64,000 bases of DNA, taken from positions 62,001 through 126,000 of the forward strand of contig SHNJ01000012.1 of the NCBI GenBank assembly GCA_004295055.1, in the 5' to 3' direction. The notes under the pieces were generated by a model, which saw only the letters and a program-made list of their open reading frames with translations, made no database searches and was not told where the DNA came from. Made by a program: the position numbers and the translations under genes. Shown one piece after another: positions 47,584 to 57,303 of the stretch. The DNA is from Alphaproteobacteria bacterium (lineage in GTDB: Bacteria; Pseudomonadota; Alphaproteobacteria; SHNJ01). How positions within the stretch are numbered: position 1 is the stretch's first letter; every line of letters begins with the position of its first letter.

Positions 47584-49110
47584 ATGAAAACCCAACAAAA
47601 ACCTGTAATTCTGTGCATCCTCGATGGCTGGGGATATAGCGAAACACGAACCGACAACGCCGTTGCCATGGCCAAAACCCCAAATTGGGACCGGTTGTTG
47701 AAATCATCGCCGCAGGCGTTACTAAAAACCTGCGGCCGCGATGTGGGATTACCCACCGGGCAAATGGGCAATTCCGAAGTAGGCCATATGAATTTGGGCG
47801 CCGGACGCGTCGTCATGCAGGATTTGCCGCGAATCGATTCCGCGATCGAAGATGGAAGTTTAAAAAATCATCCGATTCTAAAACAGATGATCGAAACCCT
47901 GAAATCCAAAGGAAGATCATGTCATTTGATGGGATTGTATTCGCCAGGCGGCGTGCATTCGCATCAAGATCATATAGTAGCGCTATGTAAAATTCTGAAT
48001 GATGCTGGCATTCCAACATACTTGCATCTATGGACCGATGGCCGCGATACACCGCCGCAAAGCGCAATCGATTATGTATCGGCGCTGGAACAGGAATTAA
48101 AGAACCTGCCGCATATTAAGCCTGCCACCCTTTGTGGGCGATACTATGCCATGGACCGCGACAAGCGATGGGAACGGGTGGAATTGGCTTATAACGCTAT
48201 CGTCGATGGCAAGGCGGATCACGCGCCGTCCCTTTCCGCTGCAATTAAATCCGCGCATGATGCTGGCGAGACGGATGAATTTATCAAGCCACGCATTTTG
48301 CCAGGCTTTCAAGCCATGCAAGACGGCGATGCGATTTTATGTGCCAATTTCCGGTCCGACCGGGTGCGGCAAATTATGACTGCGCTTTTGGATCCCGATT
48401 TTCATGACTTTGCCCGCCGCCCTGTTCATGCATCTGTCGCGGTGGCAATGACCGAATATTCGGCTGATTTGGCCAACCGGATGCAAATATTATTCACGCC
48501 GCAACCTTTGCATGACTTGCTGGGCGAAGTGGTCGCCAAGGCCGGCAAGCGCCAATTGCGCATGGCGGAGACGGAAAAATATCCGCATGTCACTTTCTTT
48601 TTCAATGGCGGCGAGGAAAAACAATATACCGGCGAAGACCGGATTCTGGTTCCCTCGCCGAAAGTCGCTACCTATGATTTGCAACCGGAAATGTCGGCGA
48701 TTCCATTGACCGATAAATTGGTCGAAGCGATTGAATCCGCCCAATATGATTTTATTTTAATCAATTACGCCAACCCCGATATGGTCGGCCATAGCGGCAT
48801 TTTAGAAGCGGCCATCAAGGCCTGTGAAACGGTTGATATATGTCTTGGGCGTGTTATGGATGCGGTTGAGAAAATGGGTGGGGTAATGCTCGTAACCGCC
48901 GATCACGGCAACGCCGAAATGATGCGCGATCCGGAAACTGGCGAGCCGCACACCGCCCACACATTGAACCCGGTAAAACTGGTACTTTTTAACGATAAAA
49001 CTGGCGTCAAAACGCTGAAGAATGGTAGACTGGCGGATGTGGCGCCAAGCGTTTTGCGCTTGTTGAACTTGCCACAACCAGCATCGATGACCGGAACCGT
49101 AATTTTATAA
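47584..49110 (+). CDS. gpmI: 2,3-bisphosphoglycerate-independent phosphoglycerate mutase
   Basis: 508 residues. Interconverts 3- and 2-phosphoglycerate using two manganese ions. LCILDGWGYSE, the phosphoserine site QMGNSEVGHMNLGAGR, DGRDTPPQSA, and TADHGNAEMMRDPETG are present. It sits two bases before the envC-like gene, a standard alphaproteobacterial pairing. Confidence 0.97.
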   Translation: MKTQQKPVILCILDGWGYSETRTDNAVAMAKTPNWDRLLKSSPQALLKTCGRDVGLPTGQMGNSEVGHMNLGAGRVVMQDLPRIDSAIEDGSLKNHPILKQMIETLKSKGRSCHLMGLYSPGGVHSHQDHIVALCKILNDAGIPTYLHLWTDGRDTPPQSAIDYVSALEQELKNLPHIKPATLCGRYYAMDRDKRWERVELAYNAIVDGKADHAPSLSAAIKSAHDAGETDEFIKPRILPGFQAMQDGDAILCANFRSDRVRQIMTALLDPDFHDFARRPVHASVAVAMTEYSADLANRMQILFTPQPLHDLLGEVVAKAGKRQLRMAETEKYPHVTFFFNGGEEKQYTGEDRILVPSPKVATYDLQPEMSAIPLTDKLVEAIESAQYDFILINYANPDMVGHSGILEAAIKACETVDICLGRVMDAVEKMGGVMLVTADHGNAEMMRDPETGEPHTAHTLNPVKLVLFNDKTGVKTLKNGRLADVAPSVLRLLNLPQPASMTGTVIL

Positions 49111-49112
49111 CA

Positions 49113-50342
49113 ATGAGCCTTTTCAAAAATAAATCGCCGATTTTATTGGCCGTAATTCTGTCCGGCCTGATCGTTATGCATACTCCGGCATTTGCCAAGC
49201 CGGAACAGACTGCGGTCAAATCCACGCCAGCCAAAAAATCCGCCAATCGTATCGACCAAATCAATAATCAAGCGCAGCAATTAGAAAAAAATATCGAGGC
49301 GGAGCGCGCCAAGCAGGAAAAGCTAAAACTTCAGCAAGAAGAACTGGCCGAGGAAATAGAAAAGTTACAAGGCGATATGGTCGAGGCTGCCGAACGCGCC
49401 CAGGATCAGGAAGAAGCGTTGAGCAAACTGGAAGCCAGCCTTAAGGATTTAGGCGCGCAACGCGATAAGGCCGAAAAAGATTTGCTGAAAAGCCATGACT
49501 CATTATCGCATGTACTTGCTGCGATCTTGCGGTTGAAACGCCAGCCGCCACAGGCATTGCTGGCCATTCCGCAAACCCCTGCCGAAACCGCGCACACCAT
49601 CGTTCTTTTAAAACAAATGACGCCGGAGTTGGATAAGCAGGTGGCAGTGTTAAAGGCACAATTGGACGCTATTTCCTTGGTTGAAAAAACCATCGAAGAA
49701 AAACATTCCGAAGTTATCGACCGCAGCAAGCAGCTGTTGGCGGAAAAAGAAAAATTGGAAAGTCTGGTTAAAAAGCGCAAAGCAGCTCATGCAGCCAACC
49801 AAAAAGCGCAAGAGAAACAAGAACAAAAGATTCAACAATTAGCCGGCCAGGCCGCCGATTTACGCGATTTAATCGCGAAATTGGAAGAAGAACGCAAACA
49901 GCGCGTTACCCAAACCCTGCCTAAGCCAAAAATTAAACCCAAATCAGGCAAGGAAGTTGCCACCATCGGCGGTATTCCTTTGCCGGCCAAGGGTAAAATC
50001 GTCACCGAATATGGCGAAACCAACACAATGGGCGGACTTAGCAAGGGTTTGGTCATAGAAACCCGCCCACAAGCCCAGGTAGTTAGCCCCTATGCTGGCG
50101 AAGTAGTCTACGCCGGACAATTTCGGTCGTACGGATTGATCTTAATTATTGAAGTTGGGGACGGGTACCATATAATGTTATCCAATCTTGGACGCATCGA
50201 TAGCGCGCTGGGGCAAAATCTGGTTGCCGGTGAACCCGTCGGGGTCATGGGCACAGGTCCCGCCTCGCCCCGGCTCTATGTCGAATTCCGTAAAAACGGG
50301 CAACCAGTTCCTCCACAGAATTGGACCAGCCCTAACTCTTAA
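49113..50342 (+). CDS. Murein hydrolase activator, EnvC type
   Basis: 409 residues. Signal peptide (ILLAVILSGLIVMHTPAFA), long coiled coil (about 45-270, rich in Glu, Lys, Gln) and a C-terminal M23/LytM domain starting GGIPLPAKGKIVTEYGE. The zinc ligands are lost (GGLSKGLVIE for HxGxD; PRLYVEFRKNG for HxH), as expected of an amidase activator and not a peptidase. Acts at the division site. Sits between gpmI and ctpA. Confidence 0.9.
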   Translation: MSLFKNKSPILLAVILSGLIVMHTPAFAKPEQTAVKSTPAKKSANRIDQINNQAQQLEKNIEAERAKQEKLKLQQEELAEEIEKLQGDMVEAAERAQDQEEALSKLEASLKDLGAQRDKAEKDLLKSHDSLSHVLAAILRLKRQPPQALLAIPQTPAETAHTIVLLKQMTPELDKQVAVLKAQLDAISLVEKTIEEKHSEVIDRSKQLLAEKEKLESLVKKRKAAHAANQKAQEKQEQKIQQLAGQAADLRDLIAKLEEERKQRVTQTLPKPKIKPKSGKEVATIGGIPLPAKGKIVTEYGETNTMGGLSKGLVIETRPQAQVVSPYAGEVVYAGQFRSYGLILIIEVGDGYHIMLSNLGRIDSALGQNLVAGEPVGVMGTGPASPRLYVEFRKNGQPVPPQNWTSPNS

Positions 50343-50357
50343 ACCAAAAGGTTCCTT

Positions 50358-51764
50358 ATGTTGCGTTATGTAAAATTTCTAGCCGCGGTTGCCCTGATCG
50401 CCGGTTTACTCTCTATCCCGTCTTTTGCCGCTAATGACGATAAAAAAGCCAGCAAAAGCGCTTCTGAAACATATCAATTGCTGAATTTGTTCGGCGATGT
50501 ATTTGAACGCACTCGCCAGGAATATGTGGAACCGGTCGAAGAGGAAAAATTGATGGAAGACGCCATCAACGGCATGCTATCCGCCCTGGACCCGCATTCC
50601 AGCTATTTAAACGCCAAGAATTTCCAAGATATGCAGGTTCAAACCAAAGGCGAATTTGGCGGACTTGGTATCGAAGTTACAATGGAAGCCGGATTGATAA
50701 AAGTTGTATCGCCGATCGATGACACCCCGGCGGCAAAGGCCGGATTGAAACCAGGCGATTTCGTTACCCATATTGACGGCGAACAAGTCATGGGCCTGAC
50801 TTTAAGCGAAGCGGTAGAAAAACTGCGCGGCCCCGTAAACACCAAAGTCAAATTATCGGTACGCCGGGAAAATGCGGAACCGTTCGATGTAACATTGACA
50901 CGCGATATCATCAAAATCCAATCGGTCAAAAGCAAAGTTCTGGACGATGTCGGCTATGTGCGGATTACCACATTCAACGAATTGACCTATCCGGGATTAA
51001 GCAAAGGAATCGAAGAAATTAAATCCAAGTTGGGCGACAATTTAAAAGGTATCGTGCTGGATCTGCGTAACAACCCAGGCGGATTGTTGGATCAGGCAAT
51101 CGCGGTATCGGACGCATTTTTAGAAAGCGGCGAAATCGTATCAACCCGTTCGCGCAAAGTGGAAGACACGCAACGTGTTAACGCCAAACCTGGCGATTTG
51201 ATCAAAGGACTGCCAATTGTAATATTAATCAATGGCGGTTCGGCATCGGCATCGGAAATTGTTTCCGGCGCCTTGCAAGACAATCACCGCGCAATCGTGC
51301 TGGGTACGCAATCGTTCGGCAAGGGATCGGTGCAAACCATTATTCCATTGCCAGGCCATGGCGCGATGCGCCTGACCACCGCCCGGTATTACACCCCGTC
51401 CGGCAAATCGATCCAAGGCAAAGGCATAACGCCAGATATCGAAGTTCCAGTGGCTAAAATTGAAATCTTGGAAAAAGATTCCAAAGGCCGCCGGGAAGCA
51501 GACTTGCGCGGCGCGTTGAAAAACGATCAGGATAAAGACGCTGTAAAATCCGACGATAAGAACGGCAAAAAATCCGACGATAAATCGGCCAATAAAGATA
51601 AGGAAGACGCGGATAAATATGCCGCGGCTGAATCCGGAAAACCGGATGAAGATTATCAATTGGCTCGTGGCGTCGATTTGCTGCGTGGAATTTATATGTA
51701 CAACCATCCCGGCGCCGTTAAAAAAGCGGCAAAAGAAACCCCCACCCCGGCCAAAGCAAAGTAA
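50358..51764 (+). CDS. ctpA: C-terminal processing protease, S41 family
   Basis: 468 residues. Signal peptide (AAVALIAGLLSIPSFA), a PDZ domain (about 90-165; GEFGGLGIEVTMEAGLIKVV), and the S41 core with the catalytic Ser in NGGSASASEIVSGALQDN and Lys in SFGKGSVQT. The C-terminal tail is Lys/Asp-rich (DKDAVKSDDKNGKKSDDKS) and ends Ala/Pro/Lys. Periplasmic protease. Fifteen bases after the envC-like gene. Confidence 0.95.
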   Translation: MLRYVKFLAAVALIAGLLSIPSFAANDDKKASKSASETYQLLNLFGDVFERTRQEYVEPVEEEKLMEDAINGMLSALDPHSSYLNAKNFQDMQVQTKGEFGGLGIEVTMEAGLIKVVSPIDDTPAAKAGLKPGDFVTHIDGEQVMGLTLSEAVEKLRGPVNTKVKLSVRRENAEPFDVTLTRDIIKIQSVKSKVLDDVGYVRITTFNELTYPGLSKGIEEIKSKLGDNLKGIVLDLRNNPGGLLDQAIAVSDAFLESGEIVSTRSRKVEDTQRVNAKPGDLIKGLPIVILINGGSASASEIVSGALQDNHRAIVLGTQSFGKGSVQTIIPLPGHGAMRLTTARYYTPSGKSIQGKGITPDIEVPVAKIEILEKDSKGRREADLRGALKNDQDKDAVKSDDKNGKKSDDKSANKDKEDADKYAAAESGKPDEDYQLARGVDLLRGIYMYNHPGAVKKAAKETPTPAKAK

Positions 51765-51769
51765 GACCC

Positions 51770-52825
51770 ATGACCGTCCTTACCGCCGATAAAGCCCATA
51801 CCAAATTATCCTGGTGGGGCTTATTGGTTGTAGTGTTTTTATTTATCGCGGGTGTATCGGCCCTCATTGCCTGGGCCATGGTTCAGGCAGAAGACACCGC
51901 TTCGCGCCGCACATTGGCCATTCCCAGCGCCAGTTCTGATATCGCAGGGTCGGCAATAACTGCAGGCATTCAATCCATATTGGGTGCGATGGAAACGCCG
52001 CCGCTGCCGGATGTTGGTGAACAGGCTTCTCCTGTTTCCACCACCCCCGATTCCAGCCCCGATATTGCAGCACCCGCGCCTTTGCCGCCAGCCATTGTTT
52101 CCGGCATTCCATGGAAAGCCAATGCGGCACGATATGACCGGTCCGACAGCAGGCCTAAAATCGCGATTATTGTTACGGGCCTAGGCCTTAAAAAAGAAGA
52201 AACGGAATTGGCATTAAATGAATTGCCGCCACTGACCACTATCGGATTTTCGGTTTATGGCGAAAATCTTTTCTCGCTGATACAGCGCGTGCGTGCCAGA
52301 AACCAGGAAGCCTTGGTCGAATTGCCATTGGAGCCGGTTTATTATCCTGGCAGCGATCCGGGACCGCGCGCATTGTTTACCGATAAATCCTGGGACGAAA
52401 ATGCAAAAAATTTAGATTGGGTTTTAACCCAAGCCAAGGGCAGCGTGGGTCTACTGGCTTTTATGGGCGGGAAATATCTATCAAAAACCGGACCAATGAA
52501 GGCGGCTTTGTCCGAAATAAAACAGCAAGGTTATATTTTCGTCGATAACATGGCTTCGGTAAATTCCGTTACCGATCAAGTATCGGCCGATATCAAGTCG
52601 CAAATCGCCAGCGTCACATTACTGATAGACAGCGAGCCATCCCGGAGCGCGATCGACGCGCGATTGAAGGATCTGGAACAGCAAGCCAGAACCAGCGGAT
52701 ACGCGGTCGGCTTGGCACAGGCTTATCCTATCAGCGTGCGTAAAATCAAAGAATGGTCCCAAACGCTGGAGGCCAAAGGCCTTGTATTAATGCCAATCAC
52801 CGCAATGGTTGACATTGGGAAATAG
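51770..52825 (+). CDS. Divergent polysaccharide deacetylase family protein (DUF610)
   Basis: 351 residues: one N-terminal helix (WWGLLVVVFLFIAGVSALIA), a Pro/Ala/Ser-rich linker to about 115, then a deacetylase-like barrel: IAIIVTGLGLKKEETELAL, IGFSVYGENLFSLIQRVRA, VELPLEPVYYPGSDPGPRAL and SYAVG/AQAYP. In this family the usual metal Asp-His-His set is incomplete, and IVTGLG replaces the usual Asp motif. Typical neighbour of ctpA and rppH. Confidence 0.88.
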   Translation: MTVLTADKAHTKLSWWGLLVVVFLFIAGVSALIAWAMVQAEDTASRRTLAIPSASSDIAGSAITAGIQSILGAMETPPLPDVGEQASPVSTTPDSSPDIAAPAPLPPAIVSGIPWKANAARYDRSDSRPKIAIIVTGLGLKKEETELALNELPPLTTIGFSVYGENLFSLIQRVRARNQEALVELPLEPVYYPGSDPGPRALFTDKSWDENAKNLDWVLTQAKGSVGLLAFMGGKYLSKTGPMKAALSEIKQQGYIFVDNMASVNSVTDQVSADIKSQIASVTLLIDSEPSRSAIDARLKDLEQQARTSGYAVGLAQAYPISVRKIKEWSQTLEAKGLVLMPITAMVDIGK

Positions 52826-52960
52826 GTTTCAGGTATCAGGTACCCGGTGTCAGGTAGGTTATGGATTTATACGAGCAATTATTCTAAAATTCGATACCTA
52901 TTCCCAAAACCTGACTTTTTAATAATGATCCTGAAATCCGACACCCGACACCTGACACCT
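52826..52960. repeat. Intergenic inverted repeat B (TCAGGTA units), right arm enters rppH
   Basis: Left arm GGTTTCAGGTATCAGGTACC..GGTGTCAGGTAGG just after the DUF610 stop; right arm CCTGAAATCCGACACCCGAC then ACCTGACACCT. The arms are inverted complements with mismatches. TCAGGTATCAGGTA is shared with the reverse complement of the 46461-46530 repeat. Confidence 0.72.
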
Positions 52961-53419
52961 TCCCGTTACCGGCCCGGCGTCGGCATTATGTTATTGAACA
53001 AAAACCGCGAGGTTTTTGTCGGCCAGCGCGCCGATAAAATTGCCGATGCCTGGCAAATGCCGCAAGGCGGCATCGATGATGGCGAAAATCCAAGCGATGC
53101 GGTCTGGCGCGAATTGCGGGAAGAAGTTGGCACAGGCAAAGCGGATATTATCGCCGAAAGCAAAGATTGGCTGTATTACGATTTGCCATCCGATTTGCAG
53201 AAAAAATTATGGGGCGGAAAATATATTGGCCAACGGCAAAAATGGTTTGCCATGCGATTTACCGGGGTCGATGCCGATATTAAAATCGACGCGGACGCCA
53301 AGCCGGAATTTATAACTTGGCAATGGGCGCAACCCAATCAATTGCTGGATTTAATCGTGCCGTTCAAACGCGATGTTTACGCGCGGGTTTTGCAGGAATT
53401 TAAAAATTTACTATCCTAG
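52925..53419 (+). CDS. rppH: RNA pyrophosphohydrolase RppH
   Basis: 164 residues. Removes pyrophosphate from 5' ends of RNA. YRPGVGIMLLNKNREVFVG is the normal N-terminus of the domain, and the Nudix box is GGIDDGENPSDAVWRELREE then VG. The ATG at 52925 is the only close start; it puts the repeat arm in frame as about residues 2-13 (ILKSDTRHLTPS). No good ribosome site is seen. The stop overlaps the convergent elaA stop through CTAG. Confidence 0.92.
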   Translation: MILKSDTRHLTPSRYRPGVGIMLLNKNREVFVGQRADKIADAWQMPQGGIDDGENPSDAVWRELREEVGTGKADIIAESKDWLYYDLPSDLQKKLWGGKYIGQRQKWFAMRFTGVDADIKIDADAKPEFITWQWAQPNQLLDLIVPFKRDVYARVLQEFKNLLS

Positions 53420-53862
53420 GCAACTTTAATCATATCGATATGCATAATGCCAAGATCGTCATAAGGTTTGCCGCACGGCATAAAACCAAGATTGGAATAA
53501 AATTTCTCTAGCCGTTCTTGCGCACCGATTTTTATTGGAATGCCGGGAAATAATTCTGTCGATTTTTCCAGCGCCGCGGTCATTAATTGTTGCCCCAATC
53601 CTTGGCCGCGGAATTTTTGATCGGTGATAACGCGCTGAATTTTCACTTCGCTGCCCATATGATGTGGCGGCAGCAACCGCGCATAAGCGGCCAATTCCGG
53701 ACCCTGCCATAAACATAAATGCCAGGAAACTTGATCCAAATTATCCAGATCTGCCCAAGGACAATTTTGTTCAACCACAAATACATCGATACGCAGTTTT
53801 AAAATGGCATAAAGTTCATTCAAACTAAGCTGATCGAATTTCTTCCAGACCGGCTGCTGCAT
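53416..53862 (-). CDS. elaA: GNAT acetyltransferase, ElaA type
   Basis: 148 residues. ELYAILKLRIDVFVVEQNCP is the ElaA opening, and the acetyl-CoA loop is RGQGLGQQLM. The substrate of ElaA is unknown. Its start overlaps the stop of the ferritin-like gene (TAATG), so they are coupled. Confidence 0.93.
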   Translation of the reverse strand: MQQPVWKKFDQLSLNELYAILKLRIDVFVVEQNCPWADLDNLDQVSWHLCLWQGPELAAYARLLPPHHMGSEVKIQRVITDQKFRGQGLGQQLMTAALEKSTELFPGIPIKIGAQERLEKFYSNLGFMPCGKPYDDLGIMHIDMIKVA

Positions 53863-54698
53863 TACGCTGCCTGTTTCAAATCATTCGCCAGTTTGTGCAG
53901 ATTTTTTTGCATTTTTTTGTACGCCAGCGTTGTCAGCCAGGAATTCAATTTCCCGCCCGCTTTGAGGCCAGTTGCTTTCAATACCATACCAACCGCGCGC
54001 TCGATATGGTGGCGGCGGTAATAGGAATAAGCGCCGAACATATAGCGTTTATTGAATAATTCCCGGTCATAAGCTGTATTGTCGTTGGCCGCAAGATTGC
54101 CGGAATAATAGGCATAGGATAATTCATCATCCTCGGTTTCACTGATCCTGCCGATGGCGATCATCAATCGGCGCGGGAAAGAAATTTTTTCAATCGCCAC
54201 ATATTTTTTAAAATATTGGTAAAATAATTTGTAATGCCGGAATTCATCCGCGGCGATATGGCGGCAAATATCTTTTAATACCGGCTCGTCGGTCGATTCC
54301 ATCAGCGCCGTGTAATAGGAACTGGTTCCGGTTTCGACAATACAACGCGCAATCATCTCGCCAGCGCGCGATCCGCGCGCGGAAACGCCAGCCTGCACTG
54401 GAATTTGATAACCGGAGGTAAATTTTTGGAACGCATCTTCTAAATTGAATGTTGGATCGTATAATGACGCCCACTTACCAAGGCTTTGCCCGTGTTGAAT
54501 TTCTTCAATCCCCCAATCGCGCGCGGACGCGCAAAAATCGGGGTCATCCGCGAATACGGGTACCAAATGATCGGCATATTGTCCGCCATTATATTCCACC
54601 AACGCGGCGGCCTTGATCAATGGCACAATAGCAGGATCAACTTTGGACCTGTCGAATTTTTCCCAATCAATATCGGTTTGATAATCCCAATGTTTCAT
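53862..54698 (-). CDS. Ferritin-like diiron protein
   Basis: 278 residues. The four-helix diiron pattern is visible: Glu35 (ALVEYNGGQ), E66-I-Q-H69 (GIEEIQHG), Glu122 (IVETGTSSYY) and E152-F-R-H155 (AADEFRHYKLF). This two-ExxH arrangement is that of rubrerythrin, ferritin and acyl-ACP-desaturase-like proteins. The C-terminal 80 residues are basic and helical. Substrate unknown; an oxygen-dependent oxidase or desaturase-like role is possible. Confidence 0.82.
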   Translation of the reverse strand: MKHWDYQTDIDWEKFDRSKVDPAIVPLIKAAALVEYNGGQYADHLVPVFADDPDFCASARDWGIEEIQHGQSLGKWASLYDPTFNLEDAFQKFTSGYQIPVQAGVSARGSRAGEMIARCIVETGTSSYYTALMESTDEPVLKDICRHIAADEFRHYKLFYQYFKKYVAIEKISFPRRLMIAIGRISETEDDELSYAYYSGNLAANDNTAYDRELFNKRYMFGAYSYYRRHHIERAVGMVLKATGLKAGGKLNSWLTTLAYKKMQKNLHKLANDLKQAA

Positions 54699-54699
54699 T

Positions 54700-54900
54700 T
54701 TATCTTCCGTGTGTTGCTGGCTGTTTTGTTATAATCGGCCGAGATGTTGTTTCTGGCTTATCTTTCATCGCCAATACCCCCGATACCAATACAACAGCTG
54801 TCACAATCATATAATAACCCCACCCAGCCCTAGTCAAAGGCGCGTTGCGTGCGTTGCGATCCCCCAAGACCATTGCCCAACCATATGTTATTTGATCCAT
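54700..54900 (-). CDS. 66-residue single-helix membrane protein
   Basis: Start at ATG 54898-54900, eight bases after AAGGA (a further ATG at 54909 abuts the ribosome site). MDQITYGWAMVLGDRNARNA, then a helix (YYMIVTAVVLVSGVLAM) and a polar end (KPETTSRPIITKQPATHGR). No family recognised. It is one base from the start of the ferritin-like gene, so it probably leads that operon. Confidence 0.62.
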   Translation of the reverse strand: MDQITYGWAMVLGDRNARNAPLTRAGWGYYMIVTAVVLVSGVLAMKDKPETTSRPIITKQPATHGR

Positions 54901-54947
54901 AACTCTCATCCTTACTTATATTTTAATTGCTTGGACCATTACTTTTG

Positions 54948-54974
54948 AATAAAAAGGGGGCAAAAATGCCCCCT
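54948..54974 (-). terminator. Terminator of the atp / PanD-like operon
   Basis: On the minus strand GGGGGC, loop ATTTTT, GCCCCC, then TTTTTATT. Confidence 0.9.
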
Positions 54975-54997
54975 GATTCCAGCCAAATGCTTGTAAG

Positions 54998-55408
54998 TTA
55001 AGCGGCACCGGCACGACGGCGGCGAGCATCCAAGAATTTCGCGGCGCCTTGATCGATGCTGTGGATTGGACGATTTTTCTCGTCCGTTGGAACTTCTTGC
55101 GGGATCCAGTTGCCGGCTGCGGCCGCTGGAACGCTGGCATAGGTCAAAATTTGAATAACATCGCCGGATTTCGCCAATTGGCTGCATCCGCCGTTAGTTT
55201 GAATAACGCCAGAGGCTTTTTTGCCTGGCAAAGCGTATGTGGTGAAATGAGCGCCAGTGGTGATATTGATGACTTGAACTTCCTGAAACTTGCCAATGCC
55301 AGCCATTTCCATCAATTTTTCATCGATGGTGATACCACCGTCGATATCGGAATCCGTGTCGGTAACTTTCACGCGCTGAATTTTACCGGAAAGCATTGTA
55401 ATCATCAT
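54998..55408 (-). CDS. PanD-like (aspartate 1-decarboxylase fold) protein lacking the processing serine
   Basis: 136 residues aligning without gaps to PanD over 1-76: MLSGKIQRVKVTDTD (Lys9 kept), GGITIDEKLMEMAGI, INITTGAHFTTYALPG and IQTNGG. In PanD, Ser25 of the Gly24-Ser25 bond becomes the pyruvoyl group; here the pair is Gly24-Gly25 (codons GGT GGT). Arg54, which binds the aspartate carboxylate, is His54. Tyr58 and Asn72 are kept. So it cannot form the cofactor by the known route, and beta-alanine synthesis is unlikely. It lies 22 bases after atpC in the F1 operon, ending at a terminator. The Arg/Ala-rich tail (DARRRRAGAA) is extra. Confidence 0.82.
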   Translation of the reverse strand: MMITMLSGKIQRVKVTDTDSDIDGGITIDEKLMEMAGIGKFQEVQVINITTGAHFTTYALPGKKASGVIQTNGGCSQLAKSGDVIQILTYASVPAAAAGNWIPQEVPTDEKNRPIHSIDQGAAKFLDARRRRAGAA

Positions 55409-55430
55409 GTGCTCAATCTCCCTATTTTGT

Positions 55431-55826
55431 TTAGGCCGCGACGGCCAACATGGCTTCGCAAACTTTTAACTCGGTGATCAAGGTATCTTGGGTCGGATCT
55501 TCTTGCAATTTTTTTGTAATATTTTCGATACGGGATACAACTTGTTCACGTTTTATCTCTTTGGCAGGTATAGCATAGTCAGCCAAAATGGTGCAATGGT
55601 TATTTTCTACCGCTGCAAAGCCCCCGGAGATAAATAAAGTTTCGCTATCGTTATTGTTAACCGGTTGAATTTTAATAATTCCCGGCCGAAGCGTGCTAAG
55701 AAACGGCGCATGCTTTGCCAGCACGCCAAAGTCGCCCTCCGTCCCCGGAATGACAACCATTTGCACTGGCTCCGACAGCAAGGTTTTGTCGGGCGCGATG
55801 ATATCGAGTTGAAAAGATTCGGCCAT
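55431..55826 (-). CDS. atpC: F1 ATP synthase epsilon subunit
   Basis: 131 residues. FQLDIIAPDKTLLSEPVQMV and PGTEGDFGVLAKHAPFLSTLRPG are typical of the beta-sandwich, with a short C-terminal helical pair. It couples rotation and can inhibit hydrolysis. Last ATP synthase gene of the operon, 8 bases after atpD. Confidence 0.97.
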   Translation of the reverse strand: MAESFQLDIIAPDKTLLSEPVQMVVIPGTEGDFGVLAKHAPFLSTLRPGIIKIQPVNNNDSETLFISGGFAAVENNHCTILADYAIPAKEIKREQVVSRIENITKKLQEDPTQDTLITELKVCEAMLAVAA

Positions 55827-55834
55827 GCGATTTC

Positions 55835-57286
<1,452 letters not shown>

Positions 57287-57303
57287 TTAATTCCTTTATT
57301 CGT

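Noticed and set aside
46461-52960. CRISPR array
   Set aside because: Units are 6-9 bases, degenerate and inverted, without spacers of regular length or cas genes.
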